Shown here piece by piece: positions 53,708 through 64,000 of a stretch of 64,000 nucleotides of DNA (position 1 is its first letter; the number at the start of each line of letters is the position of its first letter). Both the position numbers and the translations under genes were made by a program. The DNA lies in contig JACCLO010000011.1 of assembly GCA_029448655.1 (NCBI GenBank), positions 248,001 to 312,000 of the forward strand, read 5' to 3'. Origin of the DNA: Wolfiporia cocos. Its lineage: Eukaryota; Basidiomycota; Agaricomycetes; Polyporales; Phaeolaceae. Below the pieces are notes generated by a model. That model did not search any database, was not told the DNA's origin, and saw only the letters and a list, made by a program, of their open reading frames with translations.

Positions 53708-54715
53708 GAGAAACAAAGTTTCCCAGTGATACGTCCAAGAACAGGAATAGAAGGGATTATGTAAGGTAGGGTAGTGGACTCCTTTTCAGGAGCAAAGAAG
53801 GTGTACTACGGGGCATAATTACTCTTATGTTGCGCGCAAACCCTGTGCCGAGACGGCGCAGATATTCGCATGACCCTAACGGTCAGAGGCGCCGACTCCA
53901 GGGGTAGAGTTGCTGACTGCCAGGCCGGTTCCTGGGTCAGATGATTGGGAATCGGATACACGACACCGCCCCGGAGGGGTGATGCCGGAACGTGGCTGGG
54001 ATTTTACATCCCTTAGCCTGTCCATGCTTCAACAATGAGGTTGCCGTCTGTAGCCACATGGGTGTCACATCAGGGCTAAAAAACCACTGTCAATCTAAGA
54101 TCGCGAGACAGCAGCGCTTCACATCCCGAAGGAGTGGGCCACGCGCTTCTCTTCCAATGGGGCCCCAAATCCGTTTGACCCATGCTCGCACGCCGAGCTG
54201 CCCGGAGGACTTATGCTATTGGCTACCGCAAGTGACCTATGGCAGGGTGATTTTTTACGTCACCCCCCTCACTGCTTTTCCCATAACGGGTTCAAAGCAG
54301 GTCCCTTACGCCTGGGAGGCGGCTTTGGAAAATTCCCATGCCATCATAGTGATGACCCTGTGGATAGTGATGGGGCGCTGAACAACGCTTGCCATGACAG
54401 GGGGTTGGGCGCACACAGGCAGACCGTCCCCTTTTCTCCACAGGCGGGTCTTAACCGCGCATAGTCCAAGCTTGTCAGCGAGGACCATGTCTCCTTGACC
54501 CTGGAGTCCGGGTTAGGTAGGCCTCCTGCCTAAAAAGGCGGTGTGGCTTCCCTGGTTGCCAATCCTCTGCCGAGGATGGCGATGTATCCCCCAGATCTCA
54601 ACTATCACCCCAATCGCCTTGTCAGGCAGAAAGGGATGTGCGCGGCAACAAGTAATATACCCCTGTAGGATAGAAACCCAGGCCCAAGCGCAAGCGCAAG
54701 GGCGGGGGTAGGGGG
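53708..54715 (-). other. A2 5' leader, no convincing gene
   Basis: About 1 kb, nearly the same as 6304-7307 in reverse, with the same hairpins and the CCTGAAAAGG core near 53,786. No ORF I would defend. Confidence 0.6.
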
Positions 54716-54726
54716 AGATTTGTTCT
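54716..54726 (-). other. A2 self-primer binding site
   Basis: AGAACAAATCT on the - strand, two bases inside the 5' LTR; pairs exactly with AGATTTGTTCT at 54851-54861. Confidence 0.8.
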
Positions 54727-54728
54727 TA

Positions 54729-55427
54729 TGACACAGACTAGACTGTGGGACTCACACTATAACCTTACAGGCGACTTGAAGGAGTTACAGAAGGTTGGTG
54801 AGGAGGCTAGTGGGCGCAAGCAGAGATGGTATGTAACTGTGCGAATGCAGAGAACAAATCTAAGGCTTATCCGCAGTGATAGCCCTACTTATATACATGC
54901 TTTGTTTGGTTACCGGTAAGGGAGCCAAACATGAAGGTGGTCTGTGCGCAGACATAACTAATATGGTTAAGCCGTAAACTACAATAGACCATGTGCGCCG
55001 GTAATGGCCGCACCAGTAAGATCGTTTGTTTGGACCGTAGGTCCATGTTGTGGAAGTGGCTGTAGCTACGTTAGTAAGCCATGCATGTGATTCTTATATA
55101 CCGGTATCGGGATATGAGTAATCGTAAGGGCATTGGCATGTGATAACGAGCGGGCCGCTTATCCAATTGTACTGACATAGCCCGGTATCGGGATATGAGT
55201 AAGACGCGTGACACCGGAGGTTAGTCCGCTGAGTCATTGACGCGTACAAACGTGTTATGTACGTGTTGTTATGACAGGTGGACGTATACCGCGTTGTGTA
55301 CGTGTTGTTTGTTTGCGTGTACGTGTAGACGGGCGCTTGGCAGCGTAAATGTCTACAAGGTCGTAGAAATACCAGATAAATAGGTAAAAATACGGGAAAA
55401 ATAGTGGCATGTCCCAAATCTGTGACA
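54729..55427 (-). repeat. A2 5' LTR
   Basis: 699 bp, bounded on the right by GTTTC (55428-55432). Confidence 0.95.
54851..54895 (-). promoter_or_regulatory. A2 TATA box and predicted mRNA 5' end
   Basis: TATATAA from 54895 on the - strand; AGATTTGTTCT begins at 54861, 34 nt downstream. Confidence 0.65.
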
Positions 55428-57621
55428 GTTTCAGAAGAACCTGGTCGCGATTATCGAGATCCACCCCCTCCTCATGGTCTGGCCGCCTGGACAGAGGATC
55501 CGCGGTTAGCATTGTTTTGCCAGGTTTGTGCTTCATTTGGAAGTTGAAGCGTGAGAGGTACAGTGCCCAACGGGCTTGTCGTCTCGTCAGTTTTTGCGCC
55601 ATTTTGAAATAGGTCAGGTTTAGATGATCCGACCATATCTCGAATTTTTCAGGGTGTCCCTCTAGGTAGTGTCGCCACTCTTCTAGAGCCCTGATGACAG
55701 CCAACATTTCCTTGTCGTAGATCTCGTAGTTCCTTTCCGGGGCACTTAGCGATTTGCTATAGTATGCCACGGGGTGGAATTTTTTATCCGTAGGATCTAA
55801 CTGAGATAGTACTGCTCCGGTAGCGAAGTCTGACGCATCTGTTTCTACGCGGAAAGGCTGATCGTGCGACGGGATTCGAAGCACGGGCGCTTTGGTAAAT
55901 GCTTCCTTTAGGGTTTGGAACGCATTTTCCTGCTCGGCGTCCCAATGCCAAGCTTCTGACTTTTTGGTCAGCATGGTGAGTGGTTTGGCTATTTTTGAGA
56001 AGCCTTCTATGAATCGTCTGTAGAAATTGGCAAATCCAAGGAAAGCTTGAACTTCTTTGACCTTAGTAGGTCTGGGCCAGTCCTGAACTCCGGCGTACTT
56101 CTTCGGATCCATCATGATGTTACCGTCGGAAATAATCATCCCTAGGTATTCGATGGAAGACTGTTCGAAAAAGCACTTTTCGGGCTTCGCATACAAGTCC
56201 GAGTCTTTCAGGGTTTGGAGAACCCCTTCGGTAAGTCGCCGATGTTCCTCCATATCATTCCCGAAAATCAAGATGTCGTCTAGGTAGACAACCACCTTGC
56301 CGGTCCAAATGAACGGTGCGAGGATAGAATTCATCATTGCTTGGAACGTTGCGGGGGCATTGCAGAAACCGAAATACATTACCGTTGCCTCGTATAGTCC
56401 ACGGTGTGTAATAAACGCCGTCTTCCATTCATCACCTTCCTTGATGCGGACATTATTATATCCCCATCTAAGGTCGATTTTGGTGAAGATGGTCGCATGG
56501 GACAATTGATCGATAAGGTCATCGATCCGAGGTATCGGATAACGATTTTTCACGGTTATTTCGTTTAGCCTCCTATAATCGACAACCATCCGCAGCCCTC
56601 CGTCCTTTTTATGGACAAAGAAGACTGGGGATGCCATCGGACTTTCGGACGGTTGAATGTAACCCTTCCGTAGTTCGGTGTCTATCCACTCATCCAAGCT
56701 ATTACGCTCTTGGGGAGACATTTTGTATGGTTTTACCGGGGGAGGAAGCTGCGCATCTGGTTCAAGCACTATGGCGTGATCCCAGGGCTTCCGTTCCGGC
56801 ATCCTCTCTGACGCCTTTTGTGAGAACACCGTTGGCCCATACTCTTGGTATTGTTCGGGCACTAACGATCGCCATTTTTCAATGTCAATCGGTGGTGTGT
56901 TTTCCTCACGGTCGTCTGCTTCATCGAGGTCTTTGTCAAGTACCTCGGCTACCAACTGTGTCAGCAGGTTCATTTCCTCGTCGTCAAGGGTTGACACCCA
57001 AGCGATCAAAGGATTTTCGGGGTCCTCCTCTCCTAATATGTCCACGGGAGTGTCCCAAATCGAATTTACTTCGATGATTTCCTTTTCTGGGAGTTCAACT
57101 GCTTCCTCCTCAGAAGGGCGGTTACCCTTTTTTCTGGCATAGGGTTGGTCGTGTGTACAGCGTGCATATTCCATTTCTCCTTTCCTCCAATCAAAGGTAG
57201 GATTGTGGAGACGTAACCAGTCATAGCCAAGGATTAGGTCTGGTTCTAGGTGCATGACCGTCAGACCTATTTTTTCCTTGTGTGTGCCATGTTGCATGAA
57301 TGCTTTTACTGATTGCGTTAAGCGGCCGGCGACGTTTTCTGTTCCGTCTGCGTTTGTAACCGTAATGGGAAACGCTAATTTGTCGGTGACCAGCTTATGT
57401 TTATCGACCAATCGTTGTGATATGACCGATATGGTTGCACCGCTGTCGATTAAAGCCAGAGCCTGCACTTTTTGCCCATATACCCAGAGTGTTACTTCGA
57501 CACGGAAAGATCGAGCGAAGTCGCGCGCATCGTTGCCAAAAATATGATACATTGACTCGAATACACTCTTTACAGCGGGTACGGGACTAAAATTACACGG
57601 GAGCACAAGTGGGCAGGTCAT
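55428..57621 (-). pseudogene. pol: C2 Pol, 5' part: protease, RT, RNase H (split by A2)
   Basis: ATG at 57621-57619, overlapping the gag stop. Protease with IDSGATISVIS, the uninterrupted NADGTENVAGRL stretch where A1 hit C1, RT (FTKIDLRWGY, YLDDILIF near 56,280), RNase H (ETDASDFATGAVL, DHLNLTYFK), up to NRDQVLLK, where A2 enters. It continues in frame at 37006 once A2 and one GTTTC are removed. No internal stop. Confidence 0.94.
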
Positions 57622-57623
57622 CA
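57619..57623 (-). other. C2 gag/pol stop-start overlap TGATG
   Basis: Same one-base TGA/ATG overlap as C1, so the arrangement is conserved in both copies. Confidence 0.6.
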
Positions 57624-59903
57624 CATGTGCTCGGTGGGAAAACCCGAGGCAGAGCTTCCGTAGATGCCCAGGGTGTTGGCGGAGTCGGCTATCCGCTTGC
57701 GAAGCCAGGGCAAATGTGTCCTGATGGAGTCGCCCGACGGTGTAGGCGCAGTCAAAGTCGAACCAGTCGACTGGGTCTGGACGGGGCTGGTGCTTTCTGC
57801 CGATCGCACCGGGCTCCCGCTTTTCTCCTCATCGCTGATGCGCGTAGTGGGGGCCAGAGGAACCACCTCTGGTTGCTTCGGAACGTTGGTCCGGATAGTC
57901 CCTACGGTGGCTTGGGGGGACTCATCTTCGTCGTCAGTCACCAGTTCCTGGGTGCTGACGATTCGGACCTTGTATTTCTTTTTCGGGTCCAATTTCTTCT
58001 GGCCCGACTGTTGCGTTCCGCTCGACGAGCCTGTCGGCTTCGTCGTTCCGCTTCCACTACTGGCCGGCTTGGCTTCCTTCGGCTTGTTCTTAGGGTTTTC
58101 AGGACAGTCGCCCCATTTGTGTTGTCCAGGGTGCTTGCGACAGTCCTTTCCGTAAGAGCCGGTTTCCTTCGCCTTGCCTTTGCCTTTGTCATCAGCCTTG
58201 GCAAACTTCGACGTAGCTTTGTCGGCGGTCTTGCCAGACCCCGACGACTCCTTCTTCTTTTCTTCCTCAAAGATCTTGCCTTTGAGTTTATCCGGGTATT
58301 GCCTCTTGTAGAGGTCAATGGCCATATCGAGGTAAACCCCCCAGTCGGTCGGCATAGTAAAGCCGGGAACCGATTCCAAGGTAGCGAGGGTCTCTCGCAC
58401 CTTTTCCGGGAGGATCCGTTTGATGTGACTGAACAACGTCTTGTTGTCAGTCTCGGCCAGGCGAGCCAGGGTCCTGAGCTTCTGTGCCCAAGAGAAGAAG
58501 TCCGATTGGAGCTTCTTTTTCCCTTCGTCCCCGAAGTACCCTTCAATCTCTTTTTCGGCAATTTCCTTGTCCGTCTTCTTGCCGTACACCTTCTCGATTG
58601 TTTCCGCAAACGTTTTCCAGGTGTGCCCCGAGGTTTGTCCGGCGGCGATTTTATCAACTACCGGCGACATGTATTGGTAGGCCTCGCCCGTAAGCCGTAG
58701 CAGGGCTTGGCGGACCTTGTCTTCCTCGAGGGTCACCTTGGCGTCCGCGAAATACATGCCCATCTTTTGGATCCATTCTTTCGACGAGATGGAATCCTTA
58801 GGGCCCGAGAATTTGGGCGGCTGAGTCGGTTTGGTCTGTTGGAAGTTGACCGTTGTGGCGGCTGCTGTCGCGGCTGCCGGTGCGTTTTTTAGAGCGGTTA
58901 ACTCCGCTTCGAGTTGGTCGATTCTATTAATTAGTGCCGTGACCTGGGCACCGCTGGGTCCCGCGGTTGGGACTGCCGGACGCTTTTGCAGTACTGCGAT
59001 ATCTTTTTCTATGCGGACAAACCGATTTTCGGAAAGGGTGTCCAATTGTTGCCGCAAACTCTCCGCTTCCTCTGATGCTTCTATTCTATTTTGAAGCACC
59101 TGGTTGTGACTCCGAATCTGGTTCCAGACCATTTCCATATCCGTGTCTACCCGGCTTTTGTATGCCGCGAGGTTGCTGTAAAGATGGTTCTTGGCTTGGT
59201 ACAGCGCCTCCCTGTAAGCTTCTTTTCCCACCTGCAGAACTGCGTCTGGGGCGGCCACTTCTAGAGTGCGCTGCAACCTTCCCATCAATTCATTCTCGCT
59301 TCTTTCCGGTTGCGCTACAATTTCCAGGGTTCCCCTTTCATAGGAGGGGAGGAGATCAGGGAGCGTTCCAAATAGGGGCTCCGTGTCGACTGGTTCCTCC
59401 GGCCGTGGAGTCTCGCTGCCTTCGGGGGTGATGACTGCTCGGCGTGCGGGTGTTTCCGGGTTGAAGAGCCTGGCGGCTCTCGTGCGTGGTGACGCTTCTT
59501 CCATTGAGTACCAGTGGACGTCACCGTACAGGACTATGAGGTCCGACAGGGGGATGGCGGTGCAGTAATTGTCCCACCTCCACCACGATATGTGGTTCCT
59601 GGTCGAATCTTCCCCGTAGTACTTGATGTACGCCGTGTGGTTCACGTTCAGGAATGGGCGCACATGCGCCGGAATTGAGTTGAAGGAGGTGACACTCCCC
59701 CTAACTCTGATGCCGAATACGACTCGCAGATAGTCCATCAAGCAAGTTTGCTCTCCGGGCCACGCGTGCTTGCCGACGGCGGGGCGGTAGGCCGTAGCCA
59801 CCTTGTGGGTGTTGTACAAAGCGCCTTGGACGATTGTGTAAGACACCATTGCTGGACAGTATTCATCAGCTTGAGTTATTTTCTTCCTTAAATGATAATT
59901 CAA
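57621..59903 (-). CDS. gag: C2 Gag with a distinct N-terminal domain
   Basis: 760-residue Gag, three residues shorter than in C1 (a small deletion in the coiled coil, near NQIRSHNQ). The N-terminal 150 residues are almost unchanged from C1. Capsid region and the C-X2-H-X3-H-X4-C motif (CRKHPGQHKWGDC) are intact. It ends with ATG TGA. No break visible. Confidence 0.92.
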   Translation of the reverse strand: MNYHLRKKITQADEYCPAMVSYTIVQGALYNTHKVATAYRPAVGKHAWPGEQTCLMDYLRVVFGIRVRGSVTSFNSIPAHVRPFLNVNHTAYIKYYGEDSTRNHISWWRWDNYCTAIPLSDLIVLYGDVHWYSMEEASPRTRAARLFNPETPARRAVITPEGSETPRPEEPVDTEPLFGTLPDLLPSYERGTLEIVAQPERSENELMGRLQRTLEVAAPDAVLQVGKEAYREALYQAKNHLYSNLAAYKSRVDTDMEMVWNQIRSHNQVLQNRIEASEEAESLRQQLDTLSENRFVRIEKDIAVLQKRPAVPTAGPSGAQVTALINRIDQLEAELTALKNAPAAATAAATTVNFQQTKPTQPPKFSGPKDSISSKEWIQKMGMYFADAKVTLEEDKVRQALLRLTGEAYQYMSPVVDKIAAGQTSGHTWKTFAETIEKVYGKKTDKEIAEKEIEGYFGDEGKKKLQSDFFSWAQKLRTLARLAETDNKTLFSHIKRILPEKVRETLATLESVPGFTMPTDWGVYLDMAIDLYKRQYPDKLKGKIFEEEKKKESSGSGKTADKATSKFAKADDKGKGKAKETGSYGKDCRKHPGQHKWGDCPENPKNKPKEAKPASSGSGTTKPTGSSSGTQQSGQKKLDPKKKYKVRIVSTQELVTDDEDESPQATVGTIRTNVPKQPEVVPLAPTTRISDEEKSGSPVRSAESTSPVQTQSTGSTLTAPTPSGDSIRTHLPWLRKRIADSANTLGIYGSSASGFPTEHM

Positions 59904-59981
59904 GAAAAAAGTGCCTTTTCAGGACTTTTCGCAATCAATGCCATGCACCAAAGAAAATGCCTTTTCAGGACTTTCTATCTA
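59904..59981 (-). repeat. C2 ORF1-gag spacer with two CCTGAAAAGG repeats
   Basis: 78-bp spacer with two copies of the motif (cores 59914-59923 and 59960-59969); C1 has three. Confidence 0.75.
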
Positions 59982-60797
59982 CTACAGCTGGGGTTTGCCG
60001 AGGTCGAAGTTGAGACCGCTATGTACTAGATGTGTCTTTAAGTACGTAACGTGCTGTTTTACGTCTAGGTCTCCAAAGACGTGCTCCACCCTCCTGAGAT
60101 ATTTTTCGAGGCGGCGGAGATCTTCGTTCTTCATGGAGTCCTGACGGACCCTTTGCTCCAAGTGTGTGGAGAGATCGTCGAAGTCGGTGATGAGGGTGGT
60201 GAATTTCGCTATTATGGGGGCCGTGGTGGTTGCGTCGGGGACTTTCCATAGGCGGAAAAGATTCTTGTGGGCGGCGTTCATCTGTTTGTCGACGTCCAAG
60301 AACCAGTCCCACTTTTTCTCCGTGCAATGGACGTCCCTGGGGTTCGGAAGACCCCGCTTCTCGACCCACTCGGCCGGCATCCTAAGCTCCTCCACTCTCT
60401 CCAACAGCGACTTCTTTGGGGGCTCAATTCGCTCCCGAAGACTCCTCACCATTCTCTCTTCCTCAACCCTCTTCCTGGCTGCCTCGGCGATCAGCTGATC
60501 CAGGCTTTGTTTCTGGATCCAAGCTTCGAGCTTCTCCTTCTGGCGGAGAAGCTTGTTGAGCTTCTTTCGCCTGATGTCGTCGAGGGCGGCCTCGTGGTTG
60601 ACCCTTCGGATCTCCTCCGGGTCGGGATTCGGCTTCCTGTAGAAGACGTCTTTGCCCTTTCGGGACTTTCCTCGCTTTGGGGCTGTGACCGCGGAGATGC
60701 GGTCTTCGAGCGATTTAGAGGCGGCAATGTGCCATTCCTCGCGCTCCCCCGTAGCGGTGTTTCTCGGAGTAACCGTGAAACGTGGTGCTTTCGGCAT
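59982..60797 (-). CDS. C2 ORF1, coiled-coil protein of unknown function
   Basis: 271 residues, the same length as in C1, with about 12 differences, mostly conservative and none breaking the frame. Basic N-terminus, charged coiled coil, Trp-rich middle and helical C-terminus as in C1. Confidence 0.75.
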   Translation of the reverse strand: MPKAPRFTVTPRNTATGEREEWHIAASKSLEDRISAVTAPKRGKSRKGKDVFYRKPNPDPEEIRRVNHEAALDDIRRKKLNKLLRQKEKLEAWIQKQSLDQLIAEAARKRVEEERMVRSLRERIEPPKKSLLERVEELRMPAEWVEKRGLPNPRDVHCTEKKWDWFLDVDKQMNAAHKNLFRLWKVPDATTTAPIIAKFTTLITDFDDLSTHLEQRVRQDSMKNEDLRRLEKYLRRVEHVFGDLDVKQHVTYLKTHLVHSGLNFDLGKPQL

Positions 60798-61485
60798 GAC
60801 TACGTAAAAAGAAGTCTAAGTAAGCTATTCTAGTGGAAATCACGCGGTCTTCTGTCGGGGCTTATCGTCGCTTCTTGATGTGTCGTGCGCTTATCCTCCG
60901 GCGTCAATGGGCGCTCCGCCCTCGACCGGAGTTAGTGTCGGCGACTGGATGGCGTCTCTCTCACGCTACCAGGTGGGGGATACAGCAGGTCGTCTTCCCT
61001 TGACGCCTGGGAATGCAGAATTTGGGGTATTACACCCCGCATGTGCCCACGCCTCACTCCAGTTAGGTGGCTGCCAGTGTTTAAACCAAACCCATGCCCT
61101 GAGGGACTTAGAGGGCGCCAAGGCCAGAACTCTATCGTTCTGAAGCCGTATCGGCAGCGGTTCTAGGCAGGGCAACTCGTGCCCACCATCCCAACTCTAA
61201 ATAGAGTGGCCCCTGTGCACCTGGGGATAGGCGAGAAGGTTATCTCCGGCCCGGTCAAGACGTTACACCATTGCCATCGATTCCCAACATATGGGGAAAA
61301 GCTTGACAGCTAGTCCCCTGGTTCCGCTTAAGCCTACGGTCCGGCTATTTGCCCGAAGGCGGTGATCCCCCAGAGCCCACTAAGGATACCCCGCTGCCTG
61401 TCGGCGAGCAGGGGTGTGCAGACGGCGACGAAAACCCCTAAGAAGAAAAAATCCCAGACCCTCAAAGAGGGCGGGGGCGAAAGCG
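60798..61485 (-). other. C2 5' leader, no convincing gene
   Basis: About 690 bp, almost identical to the C1 leader. Nothing else seen. Confidence 0.6.
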
Positions 61486-61497
61486 AGTTCTATTCAT
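61486..61497 (-). other. C2 self-primer binding site
   Basis: ATGAATAGAACT on the - strand, one base inside the 5' LTR; exact reverse complement of AGTTCTATTCAT at 61609-61620. Confidence 0.8.
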
Positions 61498-61498
61498 A

Positions 61499-62116
61499 TA
61501 ACACAAGATAACACTTACTTGTTATGATCTTGGTATTGCTGGTTAGGCAAGAGATAAAGCAGATGTTAAGCAGGATACGTTGAGTGGTTAACTCGTAGTA
61601 TGAATGCAATGAATAGAACTGAGGCAATAGCGCTCAGCAAGTCCAGTATATATACATGATAAATAAGATCCCTAACAGTCTTATTAGATAATACTAGTGT
61701 CCGTATTCGTATGTACAAGTCCCCAGGTACCTAAGTACTTAGTAATATACGATAAATACATATACCGATCAAAACCGGGATATAGAAAGGCGGCGTAGGC
61801 CGCACGAATGGCGTTCTGCGCTCTTGTCATTACAAAGACGGGGCGTGACCAAAACCCGGTCCGCTGTCGTTTATACGCTGACTGCTTCCGGACGAAATGT
61901 CCGATTGGCTAGAACTAGACGTGTGACTGATGGTAACTACTAGTGATAAGATAAGACCGTCGTTACGGGAGATAATGCGGCCATCATTCGGCACGTATGT
62001 AACCGTTAGTTTATGAACCAGATAAGCTAGTTATTGGTCTAGAAAGTCGTAGTAATTCGTAGAATTACCCGAAAAATGGTAAGAAATATGGGGAAACTAG
62101 GAGAATTCTTGTGACA
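61499..62116 (-). repeat. C2 5' LTR
   Basis: 618 bp (one base shorter than its partner), followed by CTGCG at 62117-62121. Confidence 0.93.
61609..61654 (-). promoter_or_regulatory. C2 TATA box and predicted mRNA 5' end
   Basis: TATATATA at 61647-61654 on the - strand, then AGTTCTATTCAT starting at 61620. Confidence 0.65.
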
Positions 62117-63031
62117 CTGCGCACATCCCTTTCTGCCTGACAAGGCGATTGGGGTGATAGTCGAGATCTGGGGGATACACCACCATCCTCGGCAGAGGAT
62201 TGGCAACCAGGGAAGCCACACCGCCTTTTTAGGCAGGAAGCCTACCTAACTCGGACTCCAGGGTCAAGGAGACACGGTCCTCGCTGACAAGCTTGGACTG
62301 TGAGTGGTTAAGACCCGCCTGTGGAGAAAAGGGGACGGTCTGCCTGTGTGCGCCCAACCCCCTGCCATGGCAAGCGTTGTTCAGCGCCCCATCGCTATCC
62401 ACAGGGTCATCATTATGATGGCATGGGAATTTTCCAAAGCCGCCGCCCAGGCGTAAGGGCCCTGCTTTGAACCTGTCATGGGAAAAGCAGTGAGGGGGAT
62501 CATCTTCGGATAATCCTGCCAAAGGACAAGTGCGGTAGCCACAAAACATAAGTCCTCCGGGCAGTTCGGCGTGCACGTCATGGGGTCAAATAGGGCAAAG
62601 GGGTACACTTGCACGCCTTAGGGCTAATCCACTTACCTGTGGACGCGATGGTATTCCAATGTCCTGAAAAAGACCCCGTGATGGTCTGTAGACGGCAACC
62701 TCATTGTTGAAGCATGGACAGGCTAAGGGATGTAAAATCCCAGCCACTTTCCGGCATTGTCCCTCTGGGGCAGTGTCGTGTATCCGATTCCCAATCATCT
62801 GACCCAGGAACCGGCCTGGCAGTCAGCAACTCTACCCCTGGAGTCGGTGCCTCTGACCGTTAGGGTCATGCGAATATCCGCGCCGTCTCGGCACAGGGTT
62901 TGCGCACAACATAAGAGTAATTATGCCCCGTAGTACACCTTCTTTGCTCCTGAAAAGGAGTCCACTACCCTACCTTACATAATCCCTTCTATTCCTGTTC
63001 TTGGACGTATCACTGGGAAACTTCATTTCTC
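62117..63031 (+). other. A3 5' leader, rest after C2, no convincing gene
   Basis: Continues the A leader cut at 34058. It matches A1 well at both ends, but about 62,500-62,690 is replaced by unrelated or strongly diverged sequence. The hairpin corresponding to 6436-6455 and the CCTGAAAAGG core near 62,950 are present. Confidence 0.6.
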
Positions 63032-63950
63032 ATGAAAGCTGCACTTTCTAGAATCATGCCCCGCGTTACCCGTCACACACGTGGCTCCTCCACCGCCCCC
63101 TACGTTAAGCCGGCGAAGCGGTCACTTCTCAGCCGCATCGACACCGCCGACATTCCTCGGGCAGAGGACGTCACATACACGCTTCCTGTAAAGGAAGATT
63201 ACACCGGGAAGCTCCATCTTTGGGAGATTCCCGTCCACATGCCAAAGCATATTGCTGAGGCTGGGAAACCCGCTCCTTGACCTCCCAAACCAGTTCCGCT
63301 TGCTAAGCGTATCTGGACAGAGGAAGAGAAGCTAGCTGCTTCCATTACCGCCATGGAGAACCTTATCGAACTCCGTGAACTCAACAAGCTCAAGCTCGCC
63401 CGCGATAAGCTGGTAAAGCGAATCGCCGCCAAACAAGCCACCAAGGAAGCCAAGCAAGCAGCTTCTTCACTGGCCCTCCGTCTCTCCAGCCCGGCGGCCG
63501 GACCTCCCGTTCTGACCAACCACAAGATTCTCGACCCTTCCCTCGTCTTCAGGAAGAAGAAGCCTCTCCAAGCATGCGATCAAGTTATTCCCATGCTAGA
63601 AGGCACTCTTACTCGTCTCACTCCTCTCGCCAACCACCCCCCTAATTACCCAGGCTTCCATATGGAAACGACATTCGTTTCCATACTATGGTAGTAGAAT
63701 TGGAGGACTTGGTGGATAACGTAAAAGATAGAATGAGACGGGGGAGGATCACCAATACAGAGTGGAGAATTATGAGTACTGTAAACAGCTCGGCAACATT
63801 TCCTTTTCGGATTGGCATACGGACTTGGCTCGTATCATAGCAGAATGCGTAGCGCTACAAATTTCTTTTGCCTCCGGTGTAACACCACCTGACAAGGTGG
63901 CAGGGCCCTCAACTACTTCGGTAGAAGAGGATATACTCGCGATTGTATAG
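63032..63950 (+). pseudogene. A3 ORF1, decayed
   Basis: Clear copy of A-family ORF1. A CGA-to-TGA change at 63278-63280 stops it after about 82 residues; the frame goes on (ATG 63353) to about 63,667, where small deletions shift it (lost base near 63,668 and lost bases near 63,774). The C-terminus (ITFAFG-like, then TTSVEEDILAIV) is still legible to 63950. It is less well kept than in A1 and A2, which fits A3 being the oldest layer of this pile. Confidence 0.88.
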
Positions 63951-64000
63951 TAGAAATACTATCATCTTTTAACTCTGAAATAGAGTGCGAGTGTGATCTA

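Larger units (their letters stand above)
37007..55427 (-). mobile_element. A2: full-length LTR retrotransposon inserted in C2 pol, hosting B2
   Basis: - strand A element, TSD GTTTC (37002-37006 and 55428-55432), about 9.98 kb without B2. C1 shows the empty site near 3,685-3,695 (GCTTTC there). ORF1 and gag are open; pol has a 20-bp deletion. LTRs differ at about four places. Confidence 0.96.
34059..62116 (-). mobile_element. C2: full-length LTR retrotransposon hosting A2 (and B2)
   Basis: - strand C element flanked by CTGCG (34054-34058 and 62117-62121). Without A2 it is about 9.63 kb. ORF1, gag and pol are all open when A2 and one GTTTC are removed, so C2 was probably intact when hit. LTRs of 619 and 618 bp differ at about four places. 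Confidence 0.95.
33641..64000 (+). mobile_element. A3: A-family element hosting C2, runs off the window
   Basis: + strand A element with a truncated 5' LTR. Its leader is split by C2 (34059-62116, TSD CTGCG) and continues at 62117 into a decayed ORF1 (63032-63950). It continues past base 64000, where gag should begin. A1 shows the empty site (TTGCTGCGCACATCC near 6,375). Confidence 0.9.

Noticed and set aside
1..64000. CRISPR array, DNA transposon or host gene
   Set aside because: No regularly spaced short repeats, no transposase, and all long ORFs assign to retrotransposons.

Overview
The whole 64 kb window is a nested pile of LTR retrotransposons of the Ty3/Gypsy, chromodomain-bearing type. 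I see no host gene, tRNA, rRNA or CRISPR array. Fungal-type chromoviral Pol proteins, 5-bp target-site duplications (TSDs) and Tf1-like self-priming suggest a fungus, probably a basidiomycete; that placement is an inference with low confidence. I name families A to F and number the copies.

Layout, outermost to innermost. Left pile: D1 (+ strand, pol only, 1-737 and 20408-23519) was split by C1 (- strand, 738-20407, TSD GCAAG), which was split by A1 (+ strand, 5592-15595, TSD GTTTT). Middle: D1's 3' LTR is followed by an interrupted C-like LTR (E, 23520-23936), then B1 (- strand, 23937-32975), which carries a solo LTR of another family (F, 30599-31167, TSD ATTGG). Two truncated A-type LTRs in opposite orientation follow (32976-33640 and 33641-33971). 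Right pile: A3 (+ strand, 33641-64000, leaves the window) was split by C2 (- strand, 34059-62116, TSD CTGCG), split by A2 (- strand, 37007-55427, TSD GTTTC), split by B2 (- strand, 41751-50188, TSD CCGTC). Several insertions have an intact paralogue in the window that shows the empty site. Removing each insert plus one TSD copy restores the host element's reading frame.

How the elements are built. A and C: LTR, self-primer binding site, long leader, ORF1 (coiled-coil protein of unknown role), gag, then pol with protease, RT, RNase H, integrase, chromodomain and a C-terminal dUTPase. B: LTR, self-primer binding site, gag, then pol with protease, an internal dUTPase, RT, RNase H, integrase and chromodomain, plus an overlapping 3' ORF (ORF3) that encodes a protein with two zinc knuckles. 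D: RT, RNase H, integrase, a short chromodomain-like segment and an unrecognised tail.

Main points of interest: (1) in A, B and C an 11-12 nt site just inside the 5' LTR is perfectly complementary to LTR sequence about 32-35 nt downstream of the TATA box, so the mRNA 5' end probably primes its own reverse transcription; (2) dUTPase sits at two different places in Pol; (3) ORF3 of B appears to be under protein-level constraint while the overlapping Pol frame is not; (4) A and C share an extra ORF upstream of gag; (5) gag and pol are joined in three different ways (+1 shift in A, -1 shift in B, TGATG stop/start overlap in C).
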